From the NCBI GenBank assembly GCA_963970005.1, contig CAXAMN010026450.1:380020-444019 (forward strand): a stretch of DNA of 64,000 nucleotides, written 5' to 3'. A program made the translations under genes and the position numbers. Source of the stretch: Durusdinium trenchii. Lineage: Eukaryota; Sar; Dinophyceae; Suessiales; Symbiodiniaceae. Positions 31,304 to 43,080 of this stretch are shown here, in pieces (the first letter of the stretch is position 1; every line of letters starts with the position of its first letter). Under the pieces are notes generated by a model. It had not been told where the DNA came from. It ran no database searches and saw only the letters and a list, made by a program, of their open reading frames with translations.

Positions 31304-32780
31304 AATGATAAGTAATGTAAGATATGTAAGCAACCCAACAACTGCGAGCGGATGCAATTCGCAGGTTCTGTTGAGCATCGCGTGACAAATGCAGCCCCTG
31401 GAGCGGGAAAAAAAATCTTCAGTGGGGTCTATGTCTCGGTATAATACATCCAAAAATATCATTCCGACTCCCGACTGAACACATGGCCCCGGACCCCATA
31501 AGCCTGTGGGCAAGAGTTCGCATACTTGGCCTTCTTCCCGTGTTGGCTATTTCCAAACAGGGTCGCTCCAAACAGCGGTTCTGGCAAGGTTCATTGGGAA
31601 AGCGCAACGCCGTCTTGGTCATTGGTCAGGGCAAACCATCACAAGTTTCACGACGCTTCCTCCGTCTCACCCACCCGGCCTCCGTTGTCTGCTGCGGTGC
31701 TGTTTTGGCTAAGCGGAAAACTAAGACTGGAAGCAAAGCCTGGGCTGCCCCAGTTCGTGGGAGATTTCCAGCATGTGGCCGATCCTCTGACTACACCCAA
31801 CATGTTTCTTCCGATTCAAGCATGGCTCGTGGCATGGCCTTCTGCAGCTTGTGAACTATGTGAAGCTACACCGAGATATCCATGGATTGTCATCTCTCCC
31901 CTGTCTCCAAGCTATAACTTGCAAATTAGATGATTGCGTCAAAAAGAACATGGACACTGTTGCATTCCCTTCTGGGCAATGCACCTGGAGCATTGGGGCC
32001 TCCTCTCTCATTTCAGCGACTGCCCACAAGGCATCCGTCGTTCCAGTGGCCTGTGTATACAGCTTTGGTCTATCCCACTACCAGTTACAGTGGATGATGA
32101 TGGTTAGTAAAAGGATGTACAATCTCTAAAATAGTGATATATGTGTTATTTGTTTACCGGCTGTTGCAGGTAATAGGACAAACCCAATTTAAAGCATTGT
32201 ATATCAATCTGCATTCGCATTGATTGGCGTTGATTGCATAGCCCTCGACAGCATACCTCCAAGCACATACAGCAATCATTCCGGGCATTTAGATTTGCTC
32301 CATCCTTGAGCAGCTCTTGACAGCGCACCAATGTAATTAACGCTCTTGCCAGTGATCCACGCCCTGTTGCCCAAAAAAACGGCATTCCTTCAATCAACAC
32401 GCATTAGTTATCGTCATTGAGGGTACATATAGAGCCTGCGCTACACAAAGAACATCGATCCTGGTGGCATGTGTCCGTTTTGAACCCGCTGATCGAGCCA
32501 TTTCAATTTCTTGCCTGAAATCTTCAGTTGAGATCGACTTTTTTAACAAACATCTCCTGTTCATATCTACCTGTACCATGGTGGCTGACATTACTGACGA
32601 AGTTAAATTTGGGACGACTTGATTGAATATGTTCGCACCGTCGGGTCTTGCATTTGTGTCTCAACCGTTTTGAATCTATTCTCCTAGTTCTGCCAGAAAT
32701 CACCGTCTCAAGTGCTTTGGGCAGCATTTCTGAATATTATATATATATATATACATACATATTTATAGAGAGCGAGTAGT
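31304..32780. other. Gene-poor stretch
   Basis: No recognisable gene or RNA. Open frames of up to 135 codons at 31,483-31,933 on the plus strand show no family resemblance. A short TA microsatellite lies at 32,740-32,755. Confidence 0.35.
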
Positions 32781-32784
32781 CATG

Positions 32785-33150
32785 GGGGGTGAGAGTTGTG
32801 AAAGTTGTGATTTTGTAAGCTTTTTCTCTTTTTGCAGATGATATGACATTGATAGGGTTGTGAAAGTTGTGACTTTGCAAGGTTTTTGGAGATGATATGA
32901 CATTGACAGGGTTGTGAAAGTTGTGCTTGTATAAGGTTTTGTTTCTTTGCAGATGATATGACATTGATAGGGTTGTGAAAGCTGTGTTTTTGCAAGGTCT
33001 TGTTGGTTTTTGCAGTTGGCATGACATTGATGGAATTGCAAAAGCTGTGATTTTGTTAGGTTGTACTCTGTTTGCAGATGACATTGCATTAATATTGAAG
33101 TGATGATAACTTGTGGTTGGAATAGGTGTTATGATATTGCAGTGATGACA
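32785..33150. repeat. Imperfect minisatellite, period about 54-63
   Basis: About five tandem units containing GCAGATGATATGACATTGA followed by GGGTTGTGAAAGTTGTG. Anchors are near 32,837, 32,891, 32,952, 33,015 and 33,077. Units decay to the right. The repeat has no unique spacers, so it is not CRISPR-like. It lies directly 3' of the frameshifted ORF at 33,255-34,869. Confidence 0.8.
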
Positions 33151-33254
33151 AGTTGTGACTGACACTGGGTTTGAAGGCAGCATGCGTGCATCAGCCAGGG
33201 CTCATTTTACTACCAAGAACATAGATTCACTTTTTCATGATCTTGGCAGGCTTC

Positions 33255-34869
33255 TTAGACCTTCTTGGTGCAGGAATAGCTCTTCGAAGTCTTCTTGGAG
33301 GGGGCCTGGTACTGGTTGAGGTACATTGCCTTTTTGGAGCGAATGGCCATATTGTGCTGCTTGACAAAGTACAAGACCTTGAAGGAATGACGAAGCGGCC
33401 GGAACCAGCTGAACACCTGTCCGGCAGCAGTCAAGTTGATGCCTATGAAGCGCTTGCCGAGGCGCCTCACATGCAAGGGGTTGTGAGCGAAGGCCTTCTT
33501 GTGCCGCAAAGCATGGAAGTGGTCAATGGCCAAGTATTTGAGCTGTTTCAAGTCAGGGTCTTCCTTGGCCTGGGGCGCAAAGCCACAGACACGGTCCATG
33601 ACAAACCCATCCAAGTTCTTGTACTTCGGCAAGGTCTTGAGCAAAGAATTGTGTACAATGAGGTTGTTTTCGGGCTGGTTCATGCATGACGCTGCAAGAA
33701 CTCGTTGATCTCGAGGATTCACCAGCATGAACCATCCATGTGCATATGGTTTTGGCTTGCCGTTCTTGCGGGGACGACCTTGGTGTGTGGCCCCTGCTCC
33801 ACCTTGGTGTGACCATCTCCAACAACCTCAAACACCTTGGCACACTGTGCTGTGGAAGGAGTGAAGATCTTTTTGTGCAAGAAGGAGTCATAGGCCTGCA
33901 AAGATTCAAGGTCATTGGATGTCCGAAAGGTGCCTTTACCGCCGTGAAACCTGGAGAACTTCATAGCCAAGATCCTGCCCAATGGAGTCTTACCTTTCCC
34001 AGGCTCTCCAAGAAGCCACAGAGCGTGATCACGCAGATGTGGGACAATGACTTCGAGCAAGCAACGCACCTCAGGATCGACATCGGAGATGGTCAAGTCA
34101 TATCGCTCACACAACTTTGCAACAGTAGACTCGTTGGCCGGAGAGTCTAAAGTTCTAAAGCTTTCTGCACCAAGTGCTCCGGCCAACCTTTGATAGGAGA
34201 GTCCTCTCGATTGATATGGTAATGGGTCCACCTGAGCTGTTTGAGATTGCTTTTGTCAAGCTCACCATGCTCTCGAAGAAGCAAGCCCTCATCTTCAGGA
34301 GGCTGTGATGCAAGTGCTTGCTGCTTTTTCTCAGGCGTGAGAATGAACTTCCGAAATTGCGTGCCACCCGGCTGTTCCAGCATCCATTGACATGCTTTTC
34401 TGACAACCTTCTTGTTGCCATTGCCCCAAGCAATCTCACGGCCAGATCCCTGCAGCAAAGTGGCAACATAGTTCCCTGACACCTTTTCCTTTGTGATGTA
34501 GACGTGCTCGAGAAGACAAAGCTGGTCATCAGATTGCGGAAGCAAGACATATTGAGTGATGGTGTCAAAGATAGGACAAATCTCTGGCTTCATGAAGGCA
34601 GGCAGTTCATCCCACGCTTGATCTCGGAAAGTGGCTTTGAGACTAACCACATCCACAGCATCCTTGGGGATGTCCAAGACCACCTCCACAAAGTGCTTGA
34701 TAGAAGGCGAGCTCACATCCAAGTCCTTTAAGGGAAGATCCAAAACGGAGAGAGCACCACGAGGCATTGGACCAACGCAAACATGCGAAGGCAGTTCGCG
34801 CAAAAACAAGCTTTGCGTTGCTTGGATTGCGTCGTCCAAGTGCATCTCCTCCGGCTTGGGAGCAACCAT
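33255..34869 (-). pseudogene. Transposase-like ORF with P-loop N-terminal half, frameshifted
   Basis: Three minus-strand frames follow one another: 34,147-34,869 (240 codons from an ATG), 33,719-34,231 and 33,255-33,728. They join by single-base shifts near 34,160 and 33,800. The second carries a Walker A motif, WLLGEPGKGKT (about 33,986-34,009). The third has DGFVMDRVC, YLAIDHFHALRH, GQVFSWFR and VLYFVKQHN, then a Lys/Ser-rich tail. This order resembles the last catalytic region of KDZ/CxC-type DDE transposases, where I would expect a Glu in place of the Gly of AGQVFSWFR and about 12 more residues after FSWFR. The absence of introns fits a mobile element. The family call is inference; the coding nature and decay are clear. 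Confidence 0.6.
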
Positions 34870-35114
34870 AGCTCAAAAGAAAGGGTATGAGAGGCAAATC
34901 TGAAAGAAATGGCTTCAAATAGAAAAAACTAACAAAGTTGGCATGGCAGAAATTTGAGAAATGCATCCGATTGAACCCATGTGAGCAATGAAAGGAGACG
35001 CTGAGCAAATGGTTTCGTGACAGATTGAAGTTAAGGCGTTCAATTGTGTCTTTTTTGTGCTTTTTTTTTTGATATTTGTTGGCAGACCAGCCAAAACAAA
35101 AAAAACACAAAAAA

Positions 35115-35187
35115 ACAAAAAGTTCAGACCCATGGAGAGGGACCCAGGAGAGGCTGGACAGGAGACATAGGTCTGAACTTTTTGTGT
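35115..35187. repeat. Inverted repeat upstream of the P-loop/transposase ORF
   Basis: ACAAAAAGTTCAGACC (35,115-35,130) faces GGTCTGAACTTTTTGTGT (35,170-35,187) across about 39 bases. The stem is 16 bp and perfect, flanked by A-rich and T-rich runs. It lies about 250 bases upstream of the ATG at 34,869 and may mark an element end or a fold-back insertion. Confidence 0.6.
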
Positions 35188-35239
35188 TTTTTTTTTGGAC
35201 ACTTGTTGGTCTAAACTTCTTGTTTTTTTGGTGTGTCTA

Positions 35240-36430
35240 TTGTTTTCAGAAGCTATTTTGCATTTGCTATTGTTTACATATCACTATCCTTACAACAACC
35301 TGCGTTTCTACCATCTACACCACTCCACCCCCCCATGGCTACCCCTTCTGTATTTATATATGTCTTAATATTACTTATCATCTTCCTTAGCCTGCAAAAC
35401 AAAGAGCAAACGGTTTGACAAGTGTGACTCAGTGTGACAAGTTTGCCTGCAATGCGATACAGGACAAATAGCCTGCTACACCTTTGCCATCGCATGCGGA
35501 CGCTCTATCCACTGTTTGAATTCTTTGTTTCCTAAGTTTTGGCGCACCATAGCTGCAGTGCCTGAAGATCTGCTGCCCTTCCCAGCAGCATGTCGGAGAT
35601 GCCCCCCAACTGAGTCTGGCAAAGGGCGCTCAAAGGGGGCTCTTCATGCTGGACACAAAAAAACAACAAATAATCGCAAATACATGAATGAACAAACATG
35701 ACCAGCTGGTGAGAAACAACGCGGGTGTGTCAGTGCTGAAGCTCCAATGTTCAGCACGATCCGAATCCCTCCCTGGCTCCCACTCTTCGAATCTTTTCGA
35801 GCCTTCAATGATGGGACCTCCTCTCTGAAGGTTGCAATGGCTCTTAAGGTGCTGCTGAGATCCTCTGGCCCGTGCCACTGAAAGCCACCAGGGGGTGCAT
35901 ATAGCAGTGGAAGAGCAGGGGTCACCAAATCCAACTGAAACGGCAGCAAATATCAGCAAGGTAGATGGTTTCTGAACTCTTGTGAGGATGATGTCAGCGG
36001 GCTTGGAGGGCCCGAGTCGCCGCCGGCCAAGGGAGAAAACCTTTTGGGTCACACCGTGTCTTTCACACGGAACTCTGAACCGTGCTAAGGCTACGGAAAA
36101 GGATTGGAACAAGGTCAATATTCCAAGGTTGTAGGGGGTAATGGCCGTGTCGCTGGACTGGCTCCCCAAATGCTCCTGTGCTCTTGTATAACAAGCAAGG
36201 AATCGTATCTGTTGACATAATGGCGGCATACTTCATTTGCATGCACGGAATGACCATTGGCAGTCAGAAAGATTCAGCACATGGAGTCCACCAAGCCGTT
36301 GTCTCCTCAGCTTGGAGCGCCCCGCTCTGTGCCTGCAAGCAAACGGCAAATCAATTGAGTTTGCCTGTAACATCTGTCACCCTTTTCAAAAGGCTCTGAT
36401 CGCTTGCTTGCCCCCTCCCCCTGACATACT
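35240..36430. other. Gene-poor stretch
   Basis: Open minus-strand frames near 35,630-36,229 (199 codons) look like a proline- and serine-containing random frame without a family match. Nothing else is supportable. Confidence 0.3.
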
Positions 36431-36435
36431 GTTGC

Positions 36436-37261
36436 TTTGTGCTATACATCCTTCCTAGGCGCGCAAAAACAGTGTTGGTTTCCACACACCCATCGAGCTT
36501 AGTGCAACGCGCTTGTTTTTTGTCTCGCTGCTAAAACAAGGTCTCAAGTCTCAAGGGCTCTTGGCTCGGCAGTGGTTCTGCACATTGAAGAATTTAGGGA
36601 TCAAAATCTCGCTGATGTGCGCAGCCGCGGCAGGTGAGTTTCCTCAACAAGAGTGAAACAAGTAGTTGCAGGGTGACGCTGAACTGTGTCAAACTTCCAA
36701 CTTGTTGCTAGTTAGGCAGTTCGGTGATTCTTGGGAAGTGAGGTTATATGAGTTAGCGTCAAAAATATATGCTTGGAGTGTTTTCGTTTCACTTTTGTCA
36801 GTCCCCTATCGTTTTCCATGGTTTTGGATTTTGCAAGTATGTATACATAGGGGTATCGTTTTTTGTCAGTCCCCTATCGTTGTTCAAGGAAAATCACGAA
36901 AGCAACACAGAGATGAAACGTCCCTTACTAAAGTGGTTGATGATAATTTTGAGGTTGCCTCATATATATATATATATGATGATATATATATATTTTTATA
37001 CGGTTATTATAAAAATAATATATATATATACTCTTTAAGCATCCGGTGTGGTGAAAAGCAAACAGAAGGCAAAACACCATACACTATCAAGAAATGCAAT
37101 ACAATTCATCTTTCTTTGGACCAAGCTAAGCTACTCACTCCTCAATGTCCTCCCTTTTGCTGCGCGTGCATGGGCTTGGTCAAGAACTCCTCGTAGTAGT
37201 ACTCATGGCAGTCAAGTTTGCCCTTCCTTCGCAGAACATCGTTGGATGACTTGCTCACCCA
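36436..37261. repeat. Duplicated segment, copy 1
   Basis: Starts at TGCTATACATCCTTCCTAGG and matches 37,575-38,132 with few substitutions. Copy 1 carries about 285 extra bases (roughly 36,745-37,025), with two TTTTGTCAGTCCCCTATCGT words and (TA)n tracts. The offset between copies is about 1,139 bases. Confidence 0.9.
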
Positions 37262-37492
37262 GTGACAAGAAAGCAAGCAAGCACTTACATAGTCTTTGGA
37301 TGTTTAAGTTTAGGTGTTGGACTATGACCTTGCATACACATACCCAAACATTTGCCGCACATGGTCTCCTCCAGGGAGGGTAGCCGATGGATTTCGGGTT
37401 CGCCCATGCACGCAAACAGTCGTAGAAGTCCACCAAGCAAGGCATGATCTTCCTCGAATGTGATTATCTTGCCCAATGAGCCGACAAAATAC
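37142..37492 (-). CDS. Possible terminal exons of an unknown gene
   Basis: Segment 37,344-37,492 begins after CAG with G and ends at a strong donor (GTATGTG). One frame reads VGSLGKIITFEEDHALLGGL. A second segment ends with TGA at 37,142 and contains KGKLDCHEYYYEEFLTKP. Phases of the two do not match simply, so they may not be adjacent exons. The second segment is repeated at 38,013-38,132, where the single difference (CTT to CTC, Leu) is silent in this frame. I do not recognise the protein. Confidence 0.35.
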
Positions 37493-37574
37493 CTGCAGAT
37501 TCACCATGCATCAGTGCGTGCAATGTTGGCAATGAATCTCGACATATCTCGACTACCAGGTCTCCTTGTCAAGG

Positions 37575-38132
37575 CTTTTGTGCTATACATCCTTCCTAGG
37601 AGGCGCGCAAGGACAGTGTTGGTTTCCACACACCCATCGAGCTTAGTGCAACGCGCTTGTTTTTTGTCTCGCTGCTAAAACAAGGTCTCAAGTCTCAAGG
37701 GCTCTTGGCTCGGCAGTGGTTCTGCACATTGAAGAATTTAGGGATCAAAATCTCGCTGATGTGCGCAGCCGCGGCAGGTGAGTTTCCTCAACAAGAGTGA
37801 AACAAGTAGTTGCAGGGTGACGCTGAACTGTGTCAAACTTCTAACTTGTTGCTAGTTAGGCAGTTCGGTGATTCTTCGGAAGTGAGGATATTATATATAT
37901 ACTCTTTAAGCATCCGGTGTGGTGAAAAGCAAACAGAAGGCAAAACACCATACACTATCAAGAAATGCAATACAATTCATCTTTCTTTGGACCAAGCTAA
38001 GCTACTCACTCCTCAATGTCCTCCCTTTTGCTGCGCGTGCATGGGCTTGGTCAAGAACTCCTCGTAGTAGTACTCATGGCAGTCGAGTTTGCCCTTCCTT
38101 CGCAGAACATCGTTGGATGACTTGCTCACCCA
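37575..38132. repeat. Duplicated segment, copy 2, truncated by the gap
   Basis: Near-identical to copy 1 but without its 285-base internal block. It runs straight into the N gap, so its right end is unknown. It includes a second copy of the exon-like segment with stop at 38,013. Confidence 0.9.
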
Positions 38133-39033
38133 NNNNNNNNNNNNNNNNNNNNNNNNNNNNNNNNNNNNNNNNNNNNNNNNNNNNNNNNNNNNNNNNNNNN
38201 NNNNNNNNNNNNNNNNNNNNNNNNNNNNNNNNNNNNNNNNNNNNNNNNNNNNNNNNNNNNNNNNNNNNNNNNNNNNNNNNNNNNNNNNNNNNNNNNNNNN
38301 NNNNNNNNNNNNNNNNNNNNNNNNNNNNNNNNNNNNNNNNNNNNNNNNNNNNNNNNNNNNNNNNNNNNNNNNNNNNNNNNNNNNNNNNNNNNNNNNNNNN
38401 NNNNNNNNNNNNNNNNNNNNNNNNNNNNNNNNNNNNNNNNNNNNNNNNNNNNNNNNNNNNNNNNNNNNNNNNNNNNNNNNNNNNNNNNNNNNNNNNNNNN
38501 NNNNNNNNNNNNNNNNNNNNNNNNNNNNNNNNNNNNNNNNNNNNNNNNNNNNNNNNNNNNNNNNNNNNNNNNNNNNNNNNNNNNNNNNNNNNNNNNNNNN
38601 NNNNNNNNNNNNNNNNNNNNNNNNNNNNNNNNNNNNNNNNNNNNNNNNNNNNNNNNNNNNNNNNNNNNNNNNNNNNNNNNNNNNNNNNNNNNNNNNNNNN
38701 NNNNNNNNNNNNNNNNNNNNNNNNNNNNNNNNNNNNNNNNNNNNNNNNNNNNNNNNNNNNNNNNNNNNNNNNNNNNNNNNNNNNNNNNNNNNNNNNNNNN
38801 NNNNNNNNNNNNNNNNNNNNNNNNNNNNNNNNNNNNNNNNNNNNNNNNNNNNNNNNNNNNNNNNNNNNNNNNNNNNNNNNNNNNNNNNNNNNNNNNNNNN
38901 NNNNNNNNNNNNNNNNNNNNNNNNNNNNNNNNNNNNNNNNNNNNNNNNNNNNNNNNNNNNNNNNNNNNNNNNNNNNNNNNNNNNNNNNNNNNNNNNNNNN
39001 NNNNNNNNNNNNNNNNNNNNNNNNNNNNNNNNN
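38133..39033. other. Assembly gap (901 N)
   Basis: Unknown bases. Frames drawn across it are meaningless. Confidence 1.
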
Positions 39034-40800
39034 GGTTCTTTGAAGGTAAAAAGGGGTTTGCGCGACCCTCTTGTTTTACAACAACAAGGCCAACGACCAC
39101 TTTGGATCAGCAAAGCCATGTCTCTTCAATTTGCCAAGTTTAAGGCTTAAACCAAATCAAAGTTGACAGGGCTGGGCCCGGATAGCCTGCTTTTCATCCA
39201 GTTTCAAGATCTCAGCAGGTGCCTCTTCCAGCTCGATGTCCTGATTGCTTGGTGCATTCTTCACGCATGCTCACTGCAAAACAAGTCGCCCTCGAACTTG
39301 TCAAGGCTTTAGACTTTAGACATCCCTTTGATGCTGCTCTGTGGGCCACAGAACGATGATGATTTCCATCAACATGACGAAGGAATCAACATGTAGCTAC
39401 ATAGCCCGGCAGCACCTTGCCGGGGAGACTGGTTGAGAAAACAAAGACCCATGCCTTTTGCATGCTCGGGCTTTGGTCTGGCCGTGAGCTGGTTGGAAGG
39501 CGACCTGCGCATGGGGAACCCTCCACAAACACGAAGACCGCTCCCACAAAAGAACACGAGAGCACGAAGGTGAGAACACACAAATGAAACCACACACAAA
39601 AGCGCCCACATGTGAGGGGACACAGGCAAGAGCACACACACATTTGACAGCACACACATGAGATGACACACATAAGAGTACAAATGCACACACACACACA
39701 AGAGAGGACACTAATTTACAAGAGAGAGAGAGCACACATAATCTGAGCGCACGACATATTTGCACTTCGAGGCTGTTGTAAAGACAAGTTCGAGATGCCA
39801 AAACGATGCTTTTGCTCGATACTGAGCTCCCAAATTCCGATAACAAGCCACATGTCCTAAAATCACGATTCGCTGCACCCGAGACGAACTTCATGCACTT
39901 CAAAAACCACTCAAACTTTTTAGACCACCAAAACACGAGGATTTCCTCTCGCTTGCCAATACAAGAGTGACCACTAATTGTTTTGCTATCGCGCACGCAT
40001 GCGGCTAAATCATAAACTGGCCCCTCTTTCAAAAATAACACTTGCCACCCGGCCGAAGTAGCCGATCTCGCAAAAGATTCAGCCGGCCTTTCATGAGAAA
40101 CTTGGGCGGCCTTGGTGGATGTGGACCACGAGCCGGGGCACCTGGATATGTCCAGATATACGCGGTGAGAGCATTCGTCTTTTCAATGGACACATGCTGC
40201 GATGATGCATACAAAGTCATGCACTTTGATAGCTGCACTTTAAACCATTCATCAAAGGCGTGGCTTCTGGCTTGCTTAGTTCCTTAGTTGTTAACTTCAG
40301 ACTTTGTCTCGTGAAGCTTGAGCAGTGAGGGGTTTTTGACCTGTCCGGATTTGGGACGGCTGTGGTTGTTGGGAGTGCGCGAACCCAGCCTCCTGTCGGC
40401 TTAACTAACCGTTCTTCCTGGCAAGGTCAAAATGGTCTAACATGCCAAAGAGTTCAAGCAATGATGAAGAGTTGGAAGAAGAATGATCAAACAGAGTTCG
40501 ATATTAGCATTAGGTATTATTAGGTTGGAGGCCATCGCCATTAGGTACATCCAGCATTCACACGCACAGGAGATCGACCTCATACCAGCCCTGAACAGGC
40601 CGCAGCTTGGGTGGATTCACCCAACCAAAGCATAGTGACCTACCAATGTGCAAGAAGTGGCTGAAATATCCAGTCCTAAGCCCGTCCTACTGGTAGTAGT
40701 TGGTAGTTTCATCAGGTCCTGTCCTGAGTCCTTCAAAGCAGCAAAATTTACGACTCGATTTACTGATAGCTTTCGGCAGCTTCTGGCGCTCCATGTGCCG
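39034..40800. other. Gene-poor stretch with a CA-rich microsatellite
   Basis: An acidic exon-like stretch on the minus strand near 39,170-39,260 contains NQDIELEEAPAEILKLDEKQ, but no second exon confirms it. (CA)n-type repeats lie at 39,555-39,735 and produce long cysteine/valine-rich open frames that I do not accept as genes. Confidence 0.35.
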
Positions 40801-40802
40801 CG

Positions 40803-40905
40803 TACACTCCCAAAAACTACCATGGAAGTGGAACATGTCCCCTTGGAGGACCATTTTCCTCTACAAACAGGGGTTTTCCACTTCCATGTTAGTTGCAGGA
40901 GTGTA
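40803..40905. mobile_element. Fold-back MITE-like element, copy 2
   Basis: Ends are TACACTCC (40,803-40,810) and GGAGTGTA (40,898-40,905), a perfect 8-bp terminal inverted repeat. The inner arms (ACCATGGAAGTGGAA and TTCCACTTCCATGTTAGTT) match those of the copy at 8,185-8,302. The middle shares GAACATGT and CCATTTTCC with copy 1. TA at both tips suggests TA-target insertion, as in Tc1/mariner-derived MITEs. Confidence 0.75.
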
Positions 40906-42989
40906 GTGCATGGGGGAAATACTAATTGTATAGACTTGGCACGTGCACGTTGAGGAAATTTTGGGTTTGATCTTCAACCCTGCCTTATGGATGCCACCAA
41001 CCACAGCGCAACGAATGGCAGGGCTGAAAGCCTGCCATCAAGGAAAAAGGATGAAAAATGCAAAGCCAGCGCGTGCAAGGGTGATGGGACAAGTTTTCTT
41101 TTGTGGCTTGGTATGAGATTCTACAGGTGCACCCCCCAAGTTCCGACCATCACTTGCCTCCTAACCTTGCGATGGTGGCTGGACAGTTGGAGCAACAATA
41201 CAGGAATTCCTGATATCTCCCCAATTCGTCCAAACCTGTCCTCACTCTTGTTGTCCTGCAGCCATTGGTGCGCATGTGTACCTCTCATGTGTAAGCATCA
41301 AGCTCAGCACCACTTGCAACATGCTCCACACAAAAAATGCAACACCGAGGACAAATGGCATTTGCAATCACTCTTGCATGTGTTGCATGTGTCAGAGTCA
41401 TATCTGCACTCACACAGCTAAACAAAAAGAGGCAACTCACAAGCATCTTTCCGAGAAGCACTCTCTCTACCCTTTTTTCTCACAGTGCGGGCAAGGCTGG
41501 CTTGCGGTTCGGTGCATAAGACCGTGACATGCTGCTGGCAACATCTGGAGCGAGCAAAGTTCACACTTCACACGCATCGCCTATGATTTGAGTCAGTCCA
41601 GGGGTCGTGGGGGGTTTAACGGAGTTTATATACCATATCGAAAAAGGCTAAACTCTAGTCTAAATGCCGACATAGCCTTCATGCGCCAGGTGGTGCAGCA
41701 CAAAGTCTGCAGGAAAATGCCGCTGCCGGAAGACACAGGTCGGATCGACCCTGAGCGTCAGATTCTGACAGAAGTTGACTTAAAGATCATTTCGCCCCTC
41801 TCTCTTTCCCTGTCTTCCCCTCTTTGAAGAGTCTGACAGATTTACCCTGAATTGACTCTTCTCTCAGTAGGATATTAGGGCGCCGCAAATCAGCAAACCA
41901 CCTTCTCCTGCAGGTCATTATGAAGCCCAGGGTGAGGAATGTTTGTGCGCAAAATCGCACAACGGCCTATCCGCGCAGGTATCTTCGGGTAATTGCATAT
42001 GGCCATGCGTGCGTTATGCATCTGCATACAGCTCAGCACGAACATCAAACTTCAAGTCGACTAGCACATGAGCAAAAACAATAGGAGGTGTGTAAAGTCT
42101 CGCTCAATCATACCAGGGTGTTTTGCATTGCCTCATCTGAGCTGTCGTTGTCATCCTGAGGGGTCAAAAGATTGCGCGGATGCGGGACGACGTGGGGAAT
42201 GGGCGTTTGGGGCCTACGACGCGAAAACAAACCACTCGAGAGCTACACCACACTGCCTTCTAATTAGTGGCAATAGTATGCAATAGATTCCTTTTGCAGC
42301 ACCTTGCGAGCTTTTTGCAGGGTTTCTCACCGCCGATAGAAACATCATGTTGTTAATGGTTTTGCAGTGAGGTTGGGTGCTTCGGATCAAAAATGAGAGG
42401 TTGACGAATCTCATTGGGGATCCACGAGCTCCAACATTCATATCAAGCGTCTGCTGAGCTTACCATGTTCTCCAGCTCTTGGGTAGAATCGTCCGATGGA
42501 ATGTCCTGGCAGGCTTCCCATGTGTCAAGGTTTTCGTGACTCGCAGCTATTATGTGCTACTTGTAACATCTAGTAAGAACTTGGCCTTCAACAGCTTGCT
42601 GACGAAAAAACGCATGTGGCACACATGAGGCGTTCGCCTCAATCCCGAAGTACTTTTCCAGAAATCGACTCAACGGAGAACCAGCAGATGAGCTGGTTAA
42701 CCTGAAAAGCAGGGCCGGCTTTTGCCGTGGATTTCTGAAGATTGGCATTCGCGGCCGTCGGAAAATTGGAAAATGTTTGGTTTCTATTCTTTTGCTCTCG
42801 ATGTCGTCGCGGAAACCCACACGCATCTAGTGTGTGAGCTGTCCGCCCGCCAGAACACACATTATCATCAAATTCAGTTTATGAGTTTATGCCTGTTTCA
42901 GAATGTTGCACGCATTGTGGTCTACTTTGACCCTTCATTGCCTGATTGCATAGAGTATGCTAATGCACTCTGAAGGTAATTTGCCAAGG

Positions 42990-43080
42990 CACCCCTTAAT
43001 AGGGTCCTTTTGACTGATGTTGGGGATGAGCTTGAAGACCCTGAGTGCAGGATAGTGCTGAAGACTGAGTAAGGCCAATC
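42990..43080 (-). CDS. Possible exon of a membrane protein
   Basis: After an AG followed by G (43,080) one frame reads LALLSLQHYPALRVFKLIPN. The preceding bases are pyrimidine-rich, as expected for an acceptor. The family is not recognised. Confidence 0.22.

Noticed and set aside
32785..33150. Possible CRISPR-like repeats
   Set aside because: Units are degenerate, contiguous and of variable length, with no unique spacers; the genome is eukaryotic.
37919..39150. Long open frames of 320-370 codons
   Set aside because: They run through the N gap and consist of unknown residues.
39397..40041. 214-codon minus-strand frame
   Set aside because: Much of it is cysteine/valine-rich translation of CA-type microsatellite; no family similarity.
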